A DNA stretch of 64,000 bases from Canna indica (GCA_034359265.1 CP136898.1:41501501-41565500), one strand, 5' to 3'; numbered from the stretch's first letter, positions 12,677 to 24,682 are shown. A program made the numbers and translations. Notes: a model not told the origin generated them from the sequence alone.

Positions 12677-12830
12677 GTTGGGCAAAAAATGTTATACATA
12701 ATATTCTTTAGTAAGTAAAAAATGTCATCTGATTTCAAAAATGGACATTCATGCATATATAAAAAACTGAAAAGAACAAAAATATTTTGTTCGATCATTG
12801 AAGTTTCTAAAGGTACAAAGTTTTATTAAA

Positions 12831-12848
12831 CACACACACACACACACA
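12831..12848. repeat. (CA)9 microsatellite
   Basis: Perfect dinucleotide run inside the 5' part of C1. Confidence 0.95.
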
Positions 12849-13084
12849 GAGGAGGGCGGGGAAATACCGGCGGTGCAAAAGTCGATCGGCGGCAGCAAAA
12901 TCCTGACGAGTGAGAGCTAGGGCGGTGAGTTCAGTAGTCCCAAGTGATCGAGTGATTGAGTAGTCTAAGGGCGGCGAGTGATTGAGCGGGGGGAAGAAAA
13001 GGAAGATTGGGCACCGACGAGTGAGAGCTAGGTCGAGTGATCGAGCGGAGGGGGAGAGAAAAGAAAGATAAGTAAAATTAGTAC

Positions 13085-13347
13085 CTGGCAGCTTTGTGAT
13101 CGTTCCAGCGATCGCAAAAACCCGGTCGTGAAGAGGTCGCCAAACTGTCGCCATGTTGCGACGACACTCAAGGCGGTCGCAGTGTCATCACTATTTTGCG
13201 ACGGCACTCAAGCGATCACAATGTCGTCGCCAAACTGGCCAGTCCGCAACCCCAATGGACGGCGGTCGCAAACCCGTCGTATGTGCGACCGTGTACGATG
13301 CCGTCGTAAATATATGAGCCATCGCAAAAAGCCATTTTTTAGTAGTG
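13085..13347 (-). repeat. Terminal and subterminal repeats at the 5' end of C1
   Basis: Many copies of a short motif with GTCGC/GCGAC cores (for example GGCGGTCGC, TTGCGACGG, CCATCGCAAAAA) lie in both orientations just inside the CACTA terminus. In En/Spm elements such subterminal repeats are bound by the TNP1-type protein and are needed for excision. Confidence 0.75.
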
Positions 13348-13597
13348 TATTCTAAATACCTTAGCCATTCGGACTCAATATTAATGGAGGGATTCTTTAT
13401 GCAATTAAAATTATCAAAGCTATTAACAATTGAAGCAATAGCAATAAATAAAAGCATAAAGTAAATAAGGATGATTATGAATGTACTAAGGGTTTGACCC
13501 GAGCAACCGGGCAAACCAAGGCCATTCAACCTAGGGCTTTTAGGGAGAGCTATCTTGCCAAGGTGCTGCCCAAAACATCCTTGTAGGTCTCCGGTTC
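13348..13597. other. Short spacer, probably interior of old element D
   Basis: It ends in GGTTC at 13593-13597, the left copy of the imperfect target duplication of element A (AGTTC at 40046). The sequence resumed at 40046 belongs to element D, so at least the right part of this spacer should be D interior. No coding signal seen. Confidence 0.45.
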
Positions 13598-14893
13598 TGT
13601 TGGCTTAAGGTTTTCAACCTTGGTCTTAATCTTAGTTTTGATGATAACAAACATGGAACTAATGATTTCATGAAGAAATATTTTCAGGTTCTATATCGGT
13701 TTGCGCGCGATGTCCTCGATCGAAAATATAAAAAAAAATTGGTGAATCAAAAGGATGTTGGTCGACGTGCTCGGACTCTTCGGAAAGAATAGATTTAAGG
13801 TTTAGGGTGTTTAGAATAATTATAATAATCCTCATAATGATGCAAATATCCCAAGAACACGAACCTAATCAATTAGCAAGAGCTTCCAACTCATAAACAA
13901 TATTTTGGATGAGATGTTGTAACATCTCGGAATATCCCATATGGGATACTGTAACATCCCGAAACATCCCGGAATAGCCTAAAATATCCCAGATGGACAT
14001 TCTGAAATAGTCTGGAATAGCCCGAAAAGTACTAGTACTTTCCAAGTCAAACTGTCCAGAATTCTCAAAATGCCCCCAATGGCTCTATTTTGAATTTCTA
14101 CCCACTGAGCTTGTTGGAAACCGAGCTCCTACCCTTGGAATCTCTTTTTAAGACTCCAAACTTGCCTTCCAAAGCACATAATACTCCTTGAGACATATTT
14201 TAATCACAACTGAGCTTGATTGAGTCATCCTTTGTGTAAACCCTAGCTTGGAGACAAAAACCCTTGACCTTGCATTCAATCTTCAATTGTTTCATCATCA
14301 AGGCATCAAAAGGAGCTAGAACTTCTTGGTTGAGAGCTAAGTTTGTATTGTTAATTATTGCTCTCAGTTATTGGTATTTTTAGTATTTACTTCATTGTAT
14401 ATCAAGGGTGTAAAGATCTAGTGTGTAGATCTTGAGTATGGTAGTTGCTTTGATGTAGAGACTTAAATCCACCAGTATACTTAGTTTACTAGAATTAGTG
14501 ATTGTTGTCCCTTAGGGTTGAGGTGGAAGAGTGCTCTCGGTAAGAAGGTGGAGACTTTCGGGTGTGGAAGTGCCTTAGGTTGATAGGAGAGACTTTTCGA
14601 GTAAAAGGTCCTCATTGTAAGGAAAACGATATAATCTAGTAAAGCTAAGTTTGGAAATCCTAAGCATGGTGCTTAGATAGTGGAGTAGGCACTGGGGCCG
14701 AACCACTATAAATCAAAGTGTTTGCATTGATTCTATTTGTGTTTGCTTAATTGGCATATTCACTTGTTTCCGCTTTTAGTCTTGAATTGATAATTTGCCT
14801 AAGTAGTTCAAGAAACGATTAAAACCAAATTAGGCTAAAGTTTTAGTGAACACACTATTCACCCCCCTTCTAATGTAGGCCATTTCACCAACA
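13598..14893 (+). repeat. 5' LTR of element A, with primer-binding site
   Basis: It begins TGTTGGC and ends CCAACA. The primer-binding site TTTGGTATTAGAGC follows at 14894, with one change from the usual TGGTATCAGAGC. A cluster of CATCCCGGA/TCCCATATGGGATA-like palindromes occupies 13915-14045. The TATA position is degraded (TTTTTAAG near 14145) compared with TATATAAG at 39370 in the 3' LTR. Confidence 0.9.
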
Positions 14894-14961
14894 TTTGGTA
14901 TTAGAGCGGGTCCATAGCTTTAGATTTCACCATCTCTTCTACACTTTGTTTAGATTTGAAA

Positions 14962-16306
14962 ATGGCATTAGAGAATATAGCGTTTGCACTACCTAGGCTT
15001 GCTTAGGTAAATTTTGGTGTTTGGAAGAGTAGAATGTATACATTTCTTCAAACACAAAGTTTAGATCTATGGTGCATGCTAAAAAATGAATATGTTGAGT
15101 CCACCATTGACATTAATGATTGGACTCAAGAACAAGTTAGATTGTTTGAATTGAATGCTAAAACAGTGCACTTTCTATATTGCTCATTTTCAAATGATAT
15201 TCTTGAAAAAGTTATGCCTTGTTCTTCTGCATTCGATATTTGGGTCACATTAAATATGTTATATGATTTTGCTAAAATCGAAGAGCTTAATACATTTGTT
15301 GAGGGTGGTGATGACAATGGTCAGCCCCCTAGTACTAACCTCGATTTTGAGGCTCTTAGTGCTTCTAGTCAAAGAAGCATTTCAAAAAGCCCAAAAAGAA
15401 ATATTATATGCAACTTGTGCAAGGAAAAGGGGCACATTAAAAGGAATTGCCCTTCATCAAAGAAGAATGCCAAGAAGAGGACAAGTGCTTCAACATCCAC
15501 TTGTGAATCACAAGAAGCATCCTCTTGTCATGACAATGAAGTCACCTCATCTTTGCCTCATGGGATTTGATGACGAGGTAAATTCTACCGCTTCTTGTCA
15601 AAATAGTGATTTTAGCAACTCAAGCTCATTTAACATGTCATATGATGAGTTTATTGAAGAACGTAGAAAAATGTATGAATTGCTTATGAAAAATAGTAAA
15701 GAAAATAGGAAAATAAAGAAAGAAAACTCTAAGCTTAGTTCTCACGTGCGTACTTTAGAGCTACAAAATGAGAACTTAAAGTCTAAGTCTTTTGTTTCAT
15801 GCCATGACAATTTGGAACTAGAGCTTAAAAACGTAAGACTAGAAAATGAGGATTTGAAATAAAAAATGAAGCTTAGAACTAATGATTTGAAAAGCAATTT
15901 CAAACTTGACAATGAGAATTTAAAAAATGAGAATTGCATTTTGAAATCTCAAGTGTGTGCTTTGCATCAATCTATTGATACCTTGAAAAATGAGGTTGTA
16001 GTTTTAAGTATAAGAGTAAATGAAATTAAGGATGTTTGTTCTTCTAGGAAATTTGAAAAGAAAAGTGTTAATTTCAAGAATGCTCATGCTAACCATAAAT
16101 CTCATGTTAGGCATTCTAGCAATAAACCTCATGTCCAAAATAAAAAGTTTCATGGTCATACGATCTATGATTGTGCTCTTAAAAGAAATCCAAGTGTAGC
16201 TAGGATACTTTGGATTCCAAGGCCAACTCACCCTCAAGAACCCAAAGTCATTTGGGTACCAAAAGTCTCATCTTCCATTGTAGGGGGAGCTACCACGCAA
16301 GGTTGA
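14962..16306 (+). pseudogene. Gag of element A, core deleted and frameshifted
   Basis: It opens MALENIAFALPR and has an early TAG (15004). WKSRMYTFLQTQSLDLW, DWTQEQVRLFELNAK and SAFDIWVTLNMLYDFAK mark a copia gag N-terminus. It then jumps to a Ser-rich linker and a zinc knuckle (CNLCKEKGHIKRNC, 15412-15453), skipping about 100 residues of the UBN2 core that element C retains. A frameshift near 15550 moves the frame into a long Lys/Glu/Asn-rich coiled coil (15580-16060), with a TAA at 15860. The second knuckle is damaged: only HGHTIYDC remains. The C-terminus has two IWVPK/LWIPR repeats and ends at TGA 16304, two bases before the CACTA insertion. Confidence 0.85.
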
Positions 16307-16308
16307 GA

Positions 16309-16680
16309 CACTACTAGAATCTATTAGCCACGGGGCTCACCGACAGCCACCTGGGCCATTAGAACCATTCACGGCTTTCCGACAGCCGCAGTGACCGTGG
16401 CTGTTGTAACAAAATTAGCCGCAGCTCATATACGACCACCCAAGGCCGTCGCTCATAGCTGATGGCGCACGGGGTGCAAAATGAAATAACCTAGTAGCGA
16501 TGGCTTAACGGGGGCCAAAAGGTCGTTAGTGATATAAGTAAGTAATTAGCCATGGCTAGAAGCGGTCGTCACTTATTAATTGATGGCGCGAACGCAACAC
16601 AAAAATAAAAAATACGTCACCGGCGGCTGAGAGAGGGCTACGCGATCGTCGCTGATACTATTATCAGTTGTCCATATATG
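16309..16680 (+). repeat. 5' terminal and subterminal repeats of C2
   Basis: CACTACTAGAAT is followed by repeated GCCACGG, CGACAGCC, GCCGTGGCTG and GATGGCG motifs in both orientations. The same cores recur at 19790-19968 and 28865-29063 near the other end. Confidence 0.75.
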
Positions 16681-16984
16681 GTTTACCGACGGACGATACT
16701 ATTATCAGTTGTCCACGGTTTCCGTTTGTGCCCGACCTTTCCTCTTTCCACCGCTCTCTTCTCTCTCCATTGTCGACCGTGTTGTCGCTGCCACCGCCGA
16801 TCTTTTCCTGACACTGACTTCATGCCGTTGACGTCGCCTTCTCGCCACCATCGACGGAGACGCCACCCTCACCCTCACCCTCGCCACCAGCGCCCCCTCT
16901 CCTCGATCGTTGCCTACTCCCTCGCCGCCTTCACCCGGGTGAGTTCCTCCCCTCTCCCCTCTCCGGTCGGCACTAACCATTTGT

Positions 16985-17280
16985 TTTTAGTAGATTAATT
17001 ATATATAATTAGTTAGAGTTATTGTTAGATTAATTGGGGTTATTTGTTAATTAGATTTAATTAGTTTTGTTAATTATGGTTAATTAGTTTTGTTAATTAC
17101 GGTTAATGCTAGATTTAATTAGTTTTGTTAATTAATTAGGGTTATTTGTTAATTAGATTTAATTAGGGTTATTTGTTAATTAAATTTAACTAGTTTTTTT
17201 TATGTTAGATTAAATTTAGGTTAGTTTTAATGTTAGGGTTAGTTAATCAATGGTAGAATAAATGTTAGGGTTAATTTTAG
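16985..17280. repeat. AT-rich degenerate tandem repeats
   Basis: Repeated units of the TTAATTAGTTTTGTTAATTA and GGGTTATTTGTTAATTAGAT types occupy this stretch between the C2 end and its coding region. An open frame just upstream (16678-16998) is Pro/His/Ser-biased and matches nothing I recognise. Confidence 0.7.
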
Positions 17281-17299
17281 TTGGGTGTAATTATAATTT

Positions 17300-17430
17300 T
17301 GAAATCGTCCACTTTGGACTCGCGCGCGCCGGAATCGTCCACTTTGGATTTGTGGCCAAATCGTCCACGGTGGACTCGTGCCGAAATCGGCCCCTTTGAA
17401 TTTGGGCGGAATCGTCTGTTGTGGACTCGC
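17300..17430. repeat. Degenerate ~33 bp tandem repeat
   Basis: About five imperfect copies of GAAATCGTCCACTTTGGACTC, each with an internal TCCAC...GTGGA-type dyad and a GC-rich spacer, directly upstream of the surviving TNP2 tail. They sit where most of TNP2 is missing and may mark the deletion scar. Confidence 0.7.
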
Positions 17431-17433
17431 ACC

Positions 17434-17607
17434 AGCATCAACAAATTGGAAATAGAATATGTTGATGACGACGATAACCGTCTTGAGGAAGAAGGACATA
17501 ATGATGATGAGGGAGAAGAAGAAGAATATGAAGAATATGAAGATTCTGATAAAAAAAAATAAGAAGAAGAGTATTACGCGGATGATGATACTGACGATAA
17601 TGAATAA
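17434..17607 (+). pseudogene. C-terminal acidic tail of TNP2 in C2
   Basis: LEIEYVDDDDNRLEEE, an Asp/Glu-rich run, and YYADDDTDDNE before the stop match the tail of the C3 transposase (EYVDDDDHEIEK ... DYYSDDDE, 63566-63670). One TAA (17560) splits it. TNP2, DUF4218 and DUF4216 are all absent, so C2 has lost its catalytic transposase. Confidence 0.7.
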
Positions 17608-17694
17608 TTGTAAATGTGAAGTATATATCTTCAATTATTAAATATATCTATTAATCTATTATATATATACTAATTATATTCATATTTGACAGCT

Positions 17695-19404
17695 ATGGTT
17701 CGAGAAGTGTGTGCTCGAGGACGCATTCCTCGTTGGACTACCCCCTAACAATTACCACATGCCACCCCTGTACCCACCATCCCCCCACCTAATCCGGCCA
17801 CCATTCCTCCACTTGATCCAGCCACCATTCCCCCACCCGCTCCGTCCACCATTCCCCCATCTGATCCGTCCACCATCCCCCAACTGATCTAGCCACCATC
17901 CCCCCACCTCTAGTCACCATCCCTTCAGTCGATCCAGGCCCGTCGACATCGAAACGTAGGCCACGAGCGCCTAACAGAATTCTCCCTCCGCCAACCAAGG
18001 GAGAGTCGTGCAGATTGGTTAGTGTGCGCGGTAGAAGGTAAGTAGATGCATTAATTATTCCTTATAATTTATTTATAATTCCTCACAACTATAATATTAA
18101 ATTCTACTATATTTGGTGCAGGTTTGAGCAAGAGGACGTCCCACGCAGAATAGCGGAGACGATCCAGAATTTTATGCACGGGGCGTGGCCTACATGGTCT
18201 CACGTGCCCCGTGAGCATATGGATTTACTATGGCCAGAGTTCTCGGTAAGTATGTTTATTAAATTAATGTTAATGTTAAATATCGATTGGTAATAATAAA
18301 TTTATTTTTTTGCAGGTTCATTATACATGGCCGGAGGATCAGACTCCTTTTGAGGAGAGTGTGTGGGAGTGCGTTGCCCGCGCTCGCTACAACGGGCTGC
18401 TTCAACAGGCTCATAAGACCGTAATGAGACAGTTAGGGGCCACACAGATTGGGCAAACTCGGGGATACACCCCCGAGTGGATTCCTGGACCTGTGTGGGA
18501 CCAGCTTGTTGAGTGGTGGGACACGCTTGAGTGTTAAGAGGTCTCCCGGACAGCGTCAAGAAATCGCATGTCCGGGGGGGATGGCACGGGGGCGGGCCAC
18601 ACTAGTGGCTCAGTGACTTTTGCGGTGCATGAGCGTCGTATGGTATGTATAAATTTCTTACTTTTAATTAAAATATTATATATTGTGTATAATGATACTA
18701 ATGTATTTCTTTTTTAATGTAAGACGCCAGTTGCGGAGAATGGCACCGTCCAACGCCCCTCGCTGGTGCAGGTGTTTGAGTGAACTCATCGTCGACGAGG
18801 AGGAGCGGGGGACAACGTCGATGGCAGGGCCTCGATCATCATGGTAAGTATTTATGTCTATTTGATTTACATAATTTTTATTTGTAGTTTATATATATGT
18901 ATTATTTAAAATATAAATGCGTATAAGAGACCTACACAAGGACCGTGATCGAGCGCGGAGGCACGCCGAAGGAGTTTGACGTTGGTGCATGGGTCGAGGA
19001 CGCAGGTGGCTGGGAGCATGGCCGTGTTTATGGATTTGCAGACAGTGGTCATGCATGCGCCGTGTTAGGGCCACATAGGGCACCGATCCCTTCCGCTGTG
19101 GGTGAGAGGCCTTCGGCATTGCGGATGCAGGACTACAGTTGGATAGCGCCCTTGGATTCTGAGCTAACACAGCAGAGAGCGAAGATAGTGGAGTAGAGAC
19201 AAGCGATAGCCGCGACATGCGATGGAGGAACAAAGACGCACGAATGACGAGTTGAGATAAACGATGCAGAACATGCAGGCCCTCCTCACTCAGGCCTTCT
19301 ACGTACCAATGATGTCGCAGCTGTCATCCTCCTCGACCTAGTCGATGCTCCCGACCCAATCGTTGTCGACTCCATTGCCTCCACCGCCTTCACCGCAGCC
19401 ATGA
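17695..19404 (+). pseudogene. TNP1-like gene of C2 (plant transposase, Ptta/En/Spm type), five exons
   Basis: Comparison with the C3 copy gives exons 17695-18037, 18122-18245, 18316-18642, 18724-18843 and about 18928-19404, with GT-AG introns in conserved phase. Exon 1 is Pro-rich (a repeated PPSTIPP pattern) and ends RRPRAPNR ... LVSVRGRR. Exon 2 reads FEQEDVPRRIAETI ... HGAWPTWSHVP. Exon 3 has WPEDQTPFEESVW and RARYNGLLQQAHK. Exon 5 has RGGTPKEFDVGAWV and GRVYGFADSGHA. Proteins of this type bind the subterminal repeats and help assemble the transposition complex. Stops at about 17746 in exon 1, 18536 in exon 3, in exon 4 and at 19194 disable it. Confidence 0.8.
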
Positions 19405-19432
19405 GATTTTGGTTTATTGTATTTTGATTATA

Positions 19433-19640
19433 TTTTGATACTTGTTAGTCTTCGTTTGAGGCTTAGATACTTAATAGATGTTTATACTTTACATTTCATA
19501 TTTTGATACTTGTTTGCCTCTGGTTTGAGGCTTATAGTTGTTTATATACTTATAGTTGTATATATGATATTTTGATACTTGTTTGTCTCCGGTTTGAGGC
19601 TTATAGTTGTTTATATACTTATAGTATTATACTTGATTGA
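19433..19640. repeat. Three-copy ~67 bp tandem repeat 3' of TNP1
   Basis: Units starting ATTTTGATACTTGTTxG and containing GGTTTGAGGCTTAxA occur at about 19433, 19500 and 19568. They lie just downstream of the TNP1-like stop, so within its probable 3' untranslated region. Confidence 0.85.
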
Positions 19641-19968
19641 TGATATTTAAGTAAAACTTATATGGTTGGTTGAAAATGTATTGTATGATGTTTTGTGGTT
19701 GTAATATGTTATTGTAAATAGATTGTAATGTATAAATATCATTATATACAAGAATTTTTAATTTTTTTTTAATTTTCAGTTACAGGATATAACTTCAGCC
19801 ACGGCTTACCCACGCCTGCCCGTCACTACGCCGTGGCTGAAAGAGTATCGTAAATAGCTGATGGCCTGGGCAGCACCAAATATCATAGTAGCTAATAATA
19901 TCACCGACGGCTAACCGTCGCGCCTGATGTGTTTAAATCAGCGACAGTCGCCGAGTGCTGTCACTGAT

Positions 19969-22782
19969 TGTTACGCCCCAACTCAGGGTCACATGACCGG
20001 CCAGGGTATACATGCCTATACCCCGCAGCCTAAGCCATGCATATGCCAACTCAACAAATAATATAGCAAAAAGAAATAACAAGTTTTATTTTAATGAAAA
20101 GCGAACCAAAACAAAGTTTAATCAAGTAGCTCAAATGAAACAAAAAGTGCGGAATAATGTTTTAAGTTCAGCAGTTCAAAAGTTTAGATACAATAAAACC
20201 TGAAATAAATGACATAAATGCCCTCAAGGCTACAACTCCAAATCAAACTAATACAAGTGCATGACTACTACCAAAGAACTCGACTACGACCTAACTAGGA
20301 CTGCTATGAGATCATGCGGCACCTCTGCCCTCCAGCGACGCCAAGTGCATCCGACCCATCTCACCGGCCAGGCCCTGCAAAATAGAAATCACACGACAAT
20401 GGGTGAGTTCAAAGAACTCAGCGAACGATTTTACCAACCCTCACAAATAAAAATCAGAGAGATAATAAGAATGAAATCTATCTCTACAAAAGGCAAGGTC
20501 ACGAAGGTGTGACTAGCTAATAGGCCAACAGGCCACACATGCCCCAAGGCATCTAACCCTCCAAAGAAGTGCATCAGGCCAAAGCCCACCATGCCCGAAG
20601 GCAATCGCATATACTAAAGAAGTGCATCGGGCCGAAGCCCACCATGCCCAAAGGCAACAACACATACTGGGGAAGTGCATCGAGCCGAAGCCCACCATGC
20701 CCAAAGGCAACAGGACATACTAGGAAAGTGCATCGGGTCGAAGCCCACCATACCCAAAGGCAACAGCACATAATCGAGAAAATGCATCGGGCCGAAGCCC
20801 ACCATGCCCAAAGGCAACAGCACATACTAGGGAAAGTGCATCGGGCCGAAGCCCACCATGCCCAAAGGCAATAACACATACTAGGATAATCGGGAAAGTG
20901 CATCGGGCCGAAGCCCACCATGCCCAAAGGCAACAACACATACTAGGATAATTGGGAAAGACCCTCCGAGCTTATCCTAGTATAAGGAACCTCAGGAGCA
21001 ATCAGGAAATGCCCTCCGAACTTGCTTTGCATGTTGGGAATTTGACGTCCAACCACCCGAGCGTTGCCCAAAATCCGACTCCTAATTGAGCCGCTCTGCC
21101 ATTCTCAAAGATATGGCACATCAAGACCTAAGTCAATATTCTCCTACGGTGTCCTAGGGGTGTCCTCATTATAAAGCGTCTCAACGCCCCGAACCCGACC
21201 CCTATCCCTTAGACTCGTAATGTCATGAACCCGTGTGGTTTTATTTTATGCACATTTTATAAGTTGGTTCATAACAGATTATGCTGACCCCTAACCCAAT
21301 TTTAATTATATAATTAAAATTTAGATCATCTCAATTAGGGTTTTGTTTTAGGGTACTGTTGTGCCCAAAACTGCTGTGTCTAACCTGAATCTAGTCTCCA
21401 AAGTGTGTCCTATATTTCAAAACTATGTTTTCTGGTCGAAACGATAGGTGACATGACTATATTCACACATATACACACATCACGAAAAACAAATTATAAT
21501 CAGCACAGATTCATCATCTCAGCATATAATTCCAGCAACGTGCAATTTCAGCATACTTGTAGAATTAAATCCGAAAATTAACAGAAATTAACCCCTAAAT
21601 TACCATTAGGACAGAATACTAATCTCAGAAATTAATTCACAAAAATCATGTTTTTCATCAAGATTTACAAGAATCCACACACTTAAACCAAGAATCAAGC
21701 ATTAAGGTCAAGAACCCCTAATTAGTCATTATCAATATCTTAATCCTACGACATGATTTCTACCCAAAAATCACAGATTTAATTCTAAACAAGAAACTCA
21801 TAATAAAGAATCTCACACTAGGAGAATAGATCAAGATTTCATATCAAAGGAAATATGGCAAGAACGCGAAAAACAATCAAGAAATGAAACACAAATACCA
21901 AGCCCTCAAGAACGGCTTCAAGAATCCGATTGAAATCCCGAAGAGAGAGAGTAAACCACTTACCTTAATTGGAAGAAGAACTAAGGAAGAAATCCTAGAT
22001 GACAGCCCTCAAATTCGGCTTCAAAAGGCCCACGGCTCAACCTAAGAAAAGGCTCCAAGGGGCGGCGGCTCACTCTAAGCCGCCGGCTCGGAGAGAGGGA
22101 GAGAGAGGAGAAGGAGAGGGACTGGCTCGGCTGGCTCCTCTCGGCTCGGCTCCAAAGGGAAGGAAGAGATTGAGGGGAGGAGAAGAAAAAGCAGGCGGAT
22201 CGGCTTGGCTCCTCTCAGCTCGGCTCCAAAGAGAAGGAAGAGAGGAGAGGAGGAGAAGAAAAAGTAGTCGGCTCAGCTTGGGTCTGGGTGGCGGCGGCTC
22301 CAAGGAGAAAAGGGAAAGGGGGTTGGCGGCTTGGCTTGGCTTGGTTTGGCGGCTGCCTCCCTTTCTCAATTCTTTAGGTGGTTCCAAAATAGGAGCCACA
22401 AGCCATGAGGAGGGGATTTTATACTCCCTCCTCAACCCTAACCCCTTAAATACCTTAGTCCAAACCCGCATCTGCCTTAAGCCAAAACCAAATCTGCTAA
22501 TCCGATAGACTTAATTAATTCAATATTAATACAAGATAAATCATAAGCAATCAATTAAATACACCCACATGAACATAATTAATAATTATGCACACACAAC
22601 ATCAAATAAAATAATTTCAACTATCCAAGCCTAAAATTCATAAATTCATATCCTACTTACCCGAGCTCGCAAGCTTGCTCCGGACCATGAGTCGACTCGA
22701 CTCGACCACGAACTAGTCTGCCAGGCTGGCAAACACACACATGAGATGAAAATTAATAAATTTAATTAGCTAGGATATTACA
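19969..22782 (-). repeat. 3' LTR of the Gypsy element (2814 bp)
   Basis: Starts on the minus strand with TGTAATATCC at 22782, next to a polypurine tract (AGGAGGGAGGATT), and ends at 19969. It contains a tandem array (20569-20945) and a GA-rich low-complexity block (22080-22330) whose open frames on both strands are not genes. Confidence 0.9.
20569..20945. repeat. Tandem array, ~55-60 bp unit, in the Gypsy 3' LTR
   Basis: About seven units with the core AAGTGCATCGGGCCGAAGCC followed by CACCATGCCCAAAGGCAACA and ACACATACTAGG. The apparent long open frames here are only the repeat read through, since the unit stays open in several frames on both strands. Confidence 0.95.
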
Positions 22783-22793
22783 ATCCTCCCTCC

Positions 22794-23303
22794 TTAAAGA
22801 AAATTCATCCTCGAATTTCGGAGAAGAAAATAAGAACTCGCCACATCATCAAACAATGAAGGATAATGCTCCCTCATATCCTGCTCCACCTCCCAGGTGG
22901 CCTCCTGGCTGGAATGGTGCTCCCATCTGACCTTTACCAAGGAGATCTCCTTAGACCTCAACTTCTGAATCTGCCAGTTTAGCACCTCAACTGGTCGCTC
23001 CTCATAAGAGATTGTTGCATCCACCTACCCCGCGGTAGGCTCGATCACATGGGACTCATCCCGAATATACTTCTTCAGCATAGACACATGGAACACCAGA
23101 TGTACTCGGTCCATACTAGGAGGTAAGGATAACTCATAAGCCACAGCTCCCCTGCGCTTGAGAATAGGAAACGACCCAATGAACCTAGGGCTTAGCTTTC
23201 CTTTCTTACAAAATCTCATCACCCCTTTCATAGGGGACACCTTGAGGAACACCGTGTCTCCCTCAGCGAACTCTATCTCCTTGGCCTTTCCATCCGCATA
23301 CAT
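22794..23303 (-). pseudogene. Gypsy integrase tail and chromodomain
   Basis: FHVSMLKKYIRDESHVIEP is the conserved integrase C-terminus, followed after one stop by a chromodomain: ISYEERPVEVLNWQ, VKVRWEHHSSQEATWE and MREHYPSLF. The three aromatic positions expected to form the methyl-lysine cage (Y, W, W) are present. Such chromodomains direct integration to marked heterochromatin. Confidence 0.88.
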
Positions 23304-23342
23304 CTTCTGGCAATTCTGAGCTGCTAACAGTCTCTCTATGAT

Positions 23343-24026
23343 TTACTTCACTTTTTTCACAGCCTCTTCCACCAGATCAGGTCCCATCATAAGGAAATCC
23401 TCTACCTCAAACCAACCTACAGGCGACCTGCATCTCCGCCCATATAATGCCTCAAATGAGGCCATCCCAATGCTGTTGTGGTAGTTGTTATTATAGGCAA
23501 ACTCAATTAGAGGTAAGTGCCTCTCCCAACTGCCCTCCAGGTCTAAGACACATGCCCTCAGCATATCCTCCAGCGTCTGAATAGTCCGCTCTGACTGACC
23601 ATCTGTCTGAGGGTGAAATGCGGTGCTGAACCGAACCTGAGTGCCCAACGCCTCCTAGAAGAACTACCAAAATTGAGTCATGAATTGTGTGCCCCAATCT
23701 CAGATGATCATAACATGAACTCCATGATAAGCGATGATCCGATCCAAGAACAATCTCGCATACTGCTCAGTTGAAAATGTCGTCCTGACTGGTATGAAAT
23801 GTGATGTCTTGGTTAGGCAATCCACCACTACCCATATAGAATCATTGCTTTTCCCGGACTTTGGCCACCCAATCACGAAATCCATGGTTATCTTCTCCCA
23901 TTTCCACTCCGGTACTCCTAAGTTCTGGAGCAACCCTGCTGGCTTCAAATGCTCAGCCTTCACCTGCTGACACACTAGGCACTTAGACACAAACTCGACC
24001 ACTTCTCTTTCATGTCTTTCCACCAA
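23343..24026 (-). pseudogene. Gypsy integrase
   Basis: The zinc-binding half shows CLVCQQVKAEHLKPAGLL. The catalytic core has ITMDFVIGWPKS (first Asp). The second catalytic Asp lies in the sequence read stop-D-W-G-T-Q-F, a decayed SDRGTQF, at about 23690-23705. The third acidic residue is in GQSERTIQTLEDML. Stops near 23700 and 23650 break it. Confidence 0.9.
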
Positions 24027-24640
24027 TAATTCTGCCTGAGATCTCGGTACATCTTCGTGGCTCTCGGATGAATAGTGTAGGTAGATCGATTAGCCATCTC
24101 CAGCACTTGCTTGCAAACCTCGGCCATATCTGATACTGACAAGACTGCTTCGTCATCCAAACATAGGGCCAAATCCTGAGCCAACGGCCTCCTCCTGACT
24201 GCCAAATGCTTCAGACTGCCCATGGACTTCCTGCTTAGAGCATCAGCTATCACATTAGCCTTCCCTGGGTGATACATGATCGTGCAGTCATAGTCCTTCA
24301 ATAGCTCAAGTCGTCTTCTTTGCCTCAGGTTCAACTCCTTCTAGGTGAGCAAATACTAGAGGCTCTTATGAACAGTGTATATCTCACAAGCCTCGCCATA
24401 AAGGTAGTGATGCCACAACTTCAATGCGAACACCACCACTGCCAGCTCAAGATCATGAGTTGGGTAATTCTTTTCGTGAACCTTCAACTGTTTGGAGGCA
24501 TAGGCTATCACTCTGTTATTCTGCATCAGCACACAACCCAAGCCAACCCTGGAGGCATCACAATAAAGAATAAACCCTCTCGAGCCCGAGTGTACCGCTA
24601 GAACTGGCGCCGACGTCAAGCGGTCCTTGAGATTCAGAAA
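23975..24640 (-). pseudogene. Gypsy RNase H
   Basis: [12 protein letters not shown], then [14 protein letters not shown] (first catalytic Asp), [20 protein letters not shown] (catalytic Glu), and PGKANVIADALSRK (third Asp). A stop lies between VHKSL and the next segment near 24340-24356. Confidence 0.88.
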
Positions 24641-24682
24641 GCTCTACTCGCACTTACTGTCACATTCGAACTTGACCTTCTT

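Larger units (their letters stand above)
5976..13347 (-). mobile_element. CACTA (En/Spm) transposon C1, minus strand
   Basis: The right end reads CACTACTAAAAAATGGC on the minus strand, ending at 13347, followed inwards by an array of TTTGCGACGG/TCGCAA-like subterminal repeats. Inside are, in transcription order, a transposase-associated domain, TNP2, DUF4218, DUF4216 and an acidic tail, then the first exon of a TNP1-like gene, which is the normal CACTA order. The left terminus is not securely located. All coding parts are interrupted, so the element cannot move by itself. Confidence 0.8.

Noticed and set aside
16678..16998. Possible exon of a CACTA gene
   Set aside because: Compositionally biased (His/Pro/Ser/Arg), open on both strands and without counterpart in C3.
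20569..20945. Regular ~55-60 bp repeats resembling a CRISPR array
   Set aside because: There are no unique spacers, the whole unit is repeated, and it lies in a plant Gypsy LTR with a second copy in the partner LTR.
21999..22508. 169-codon open frame, and a similar one at 28018-28590
   Set aside because: Both are the GA-rich low-complexity block of the Gypsy LTRs, open on both strands, with Arg/Glu/Gly/Leu runs only.
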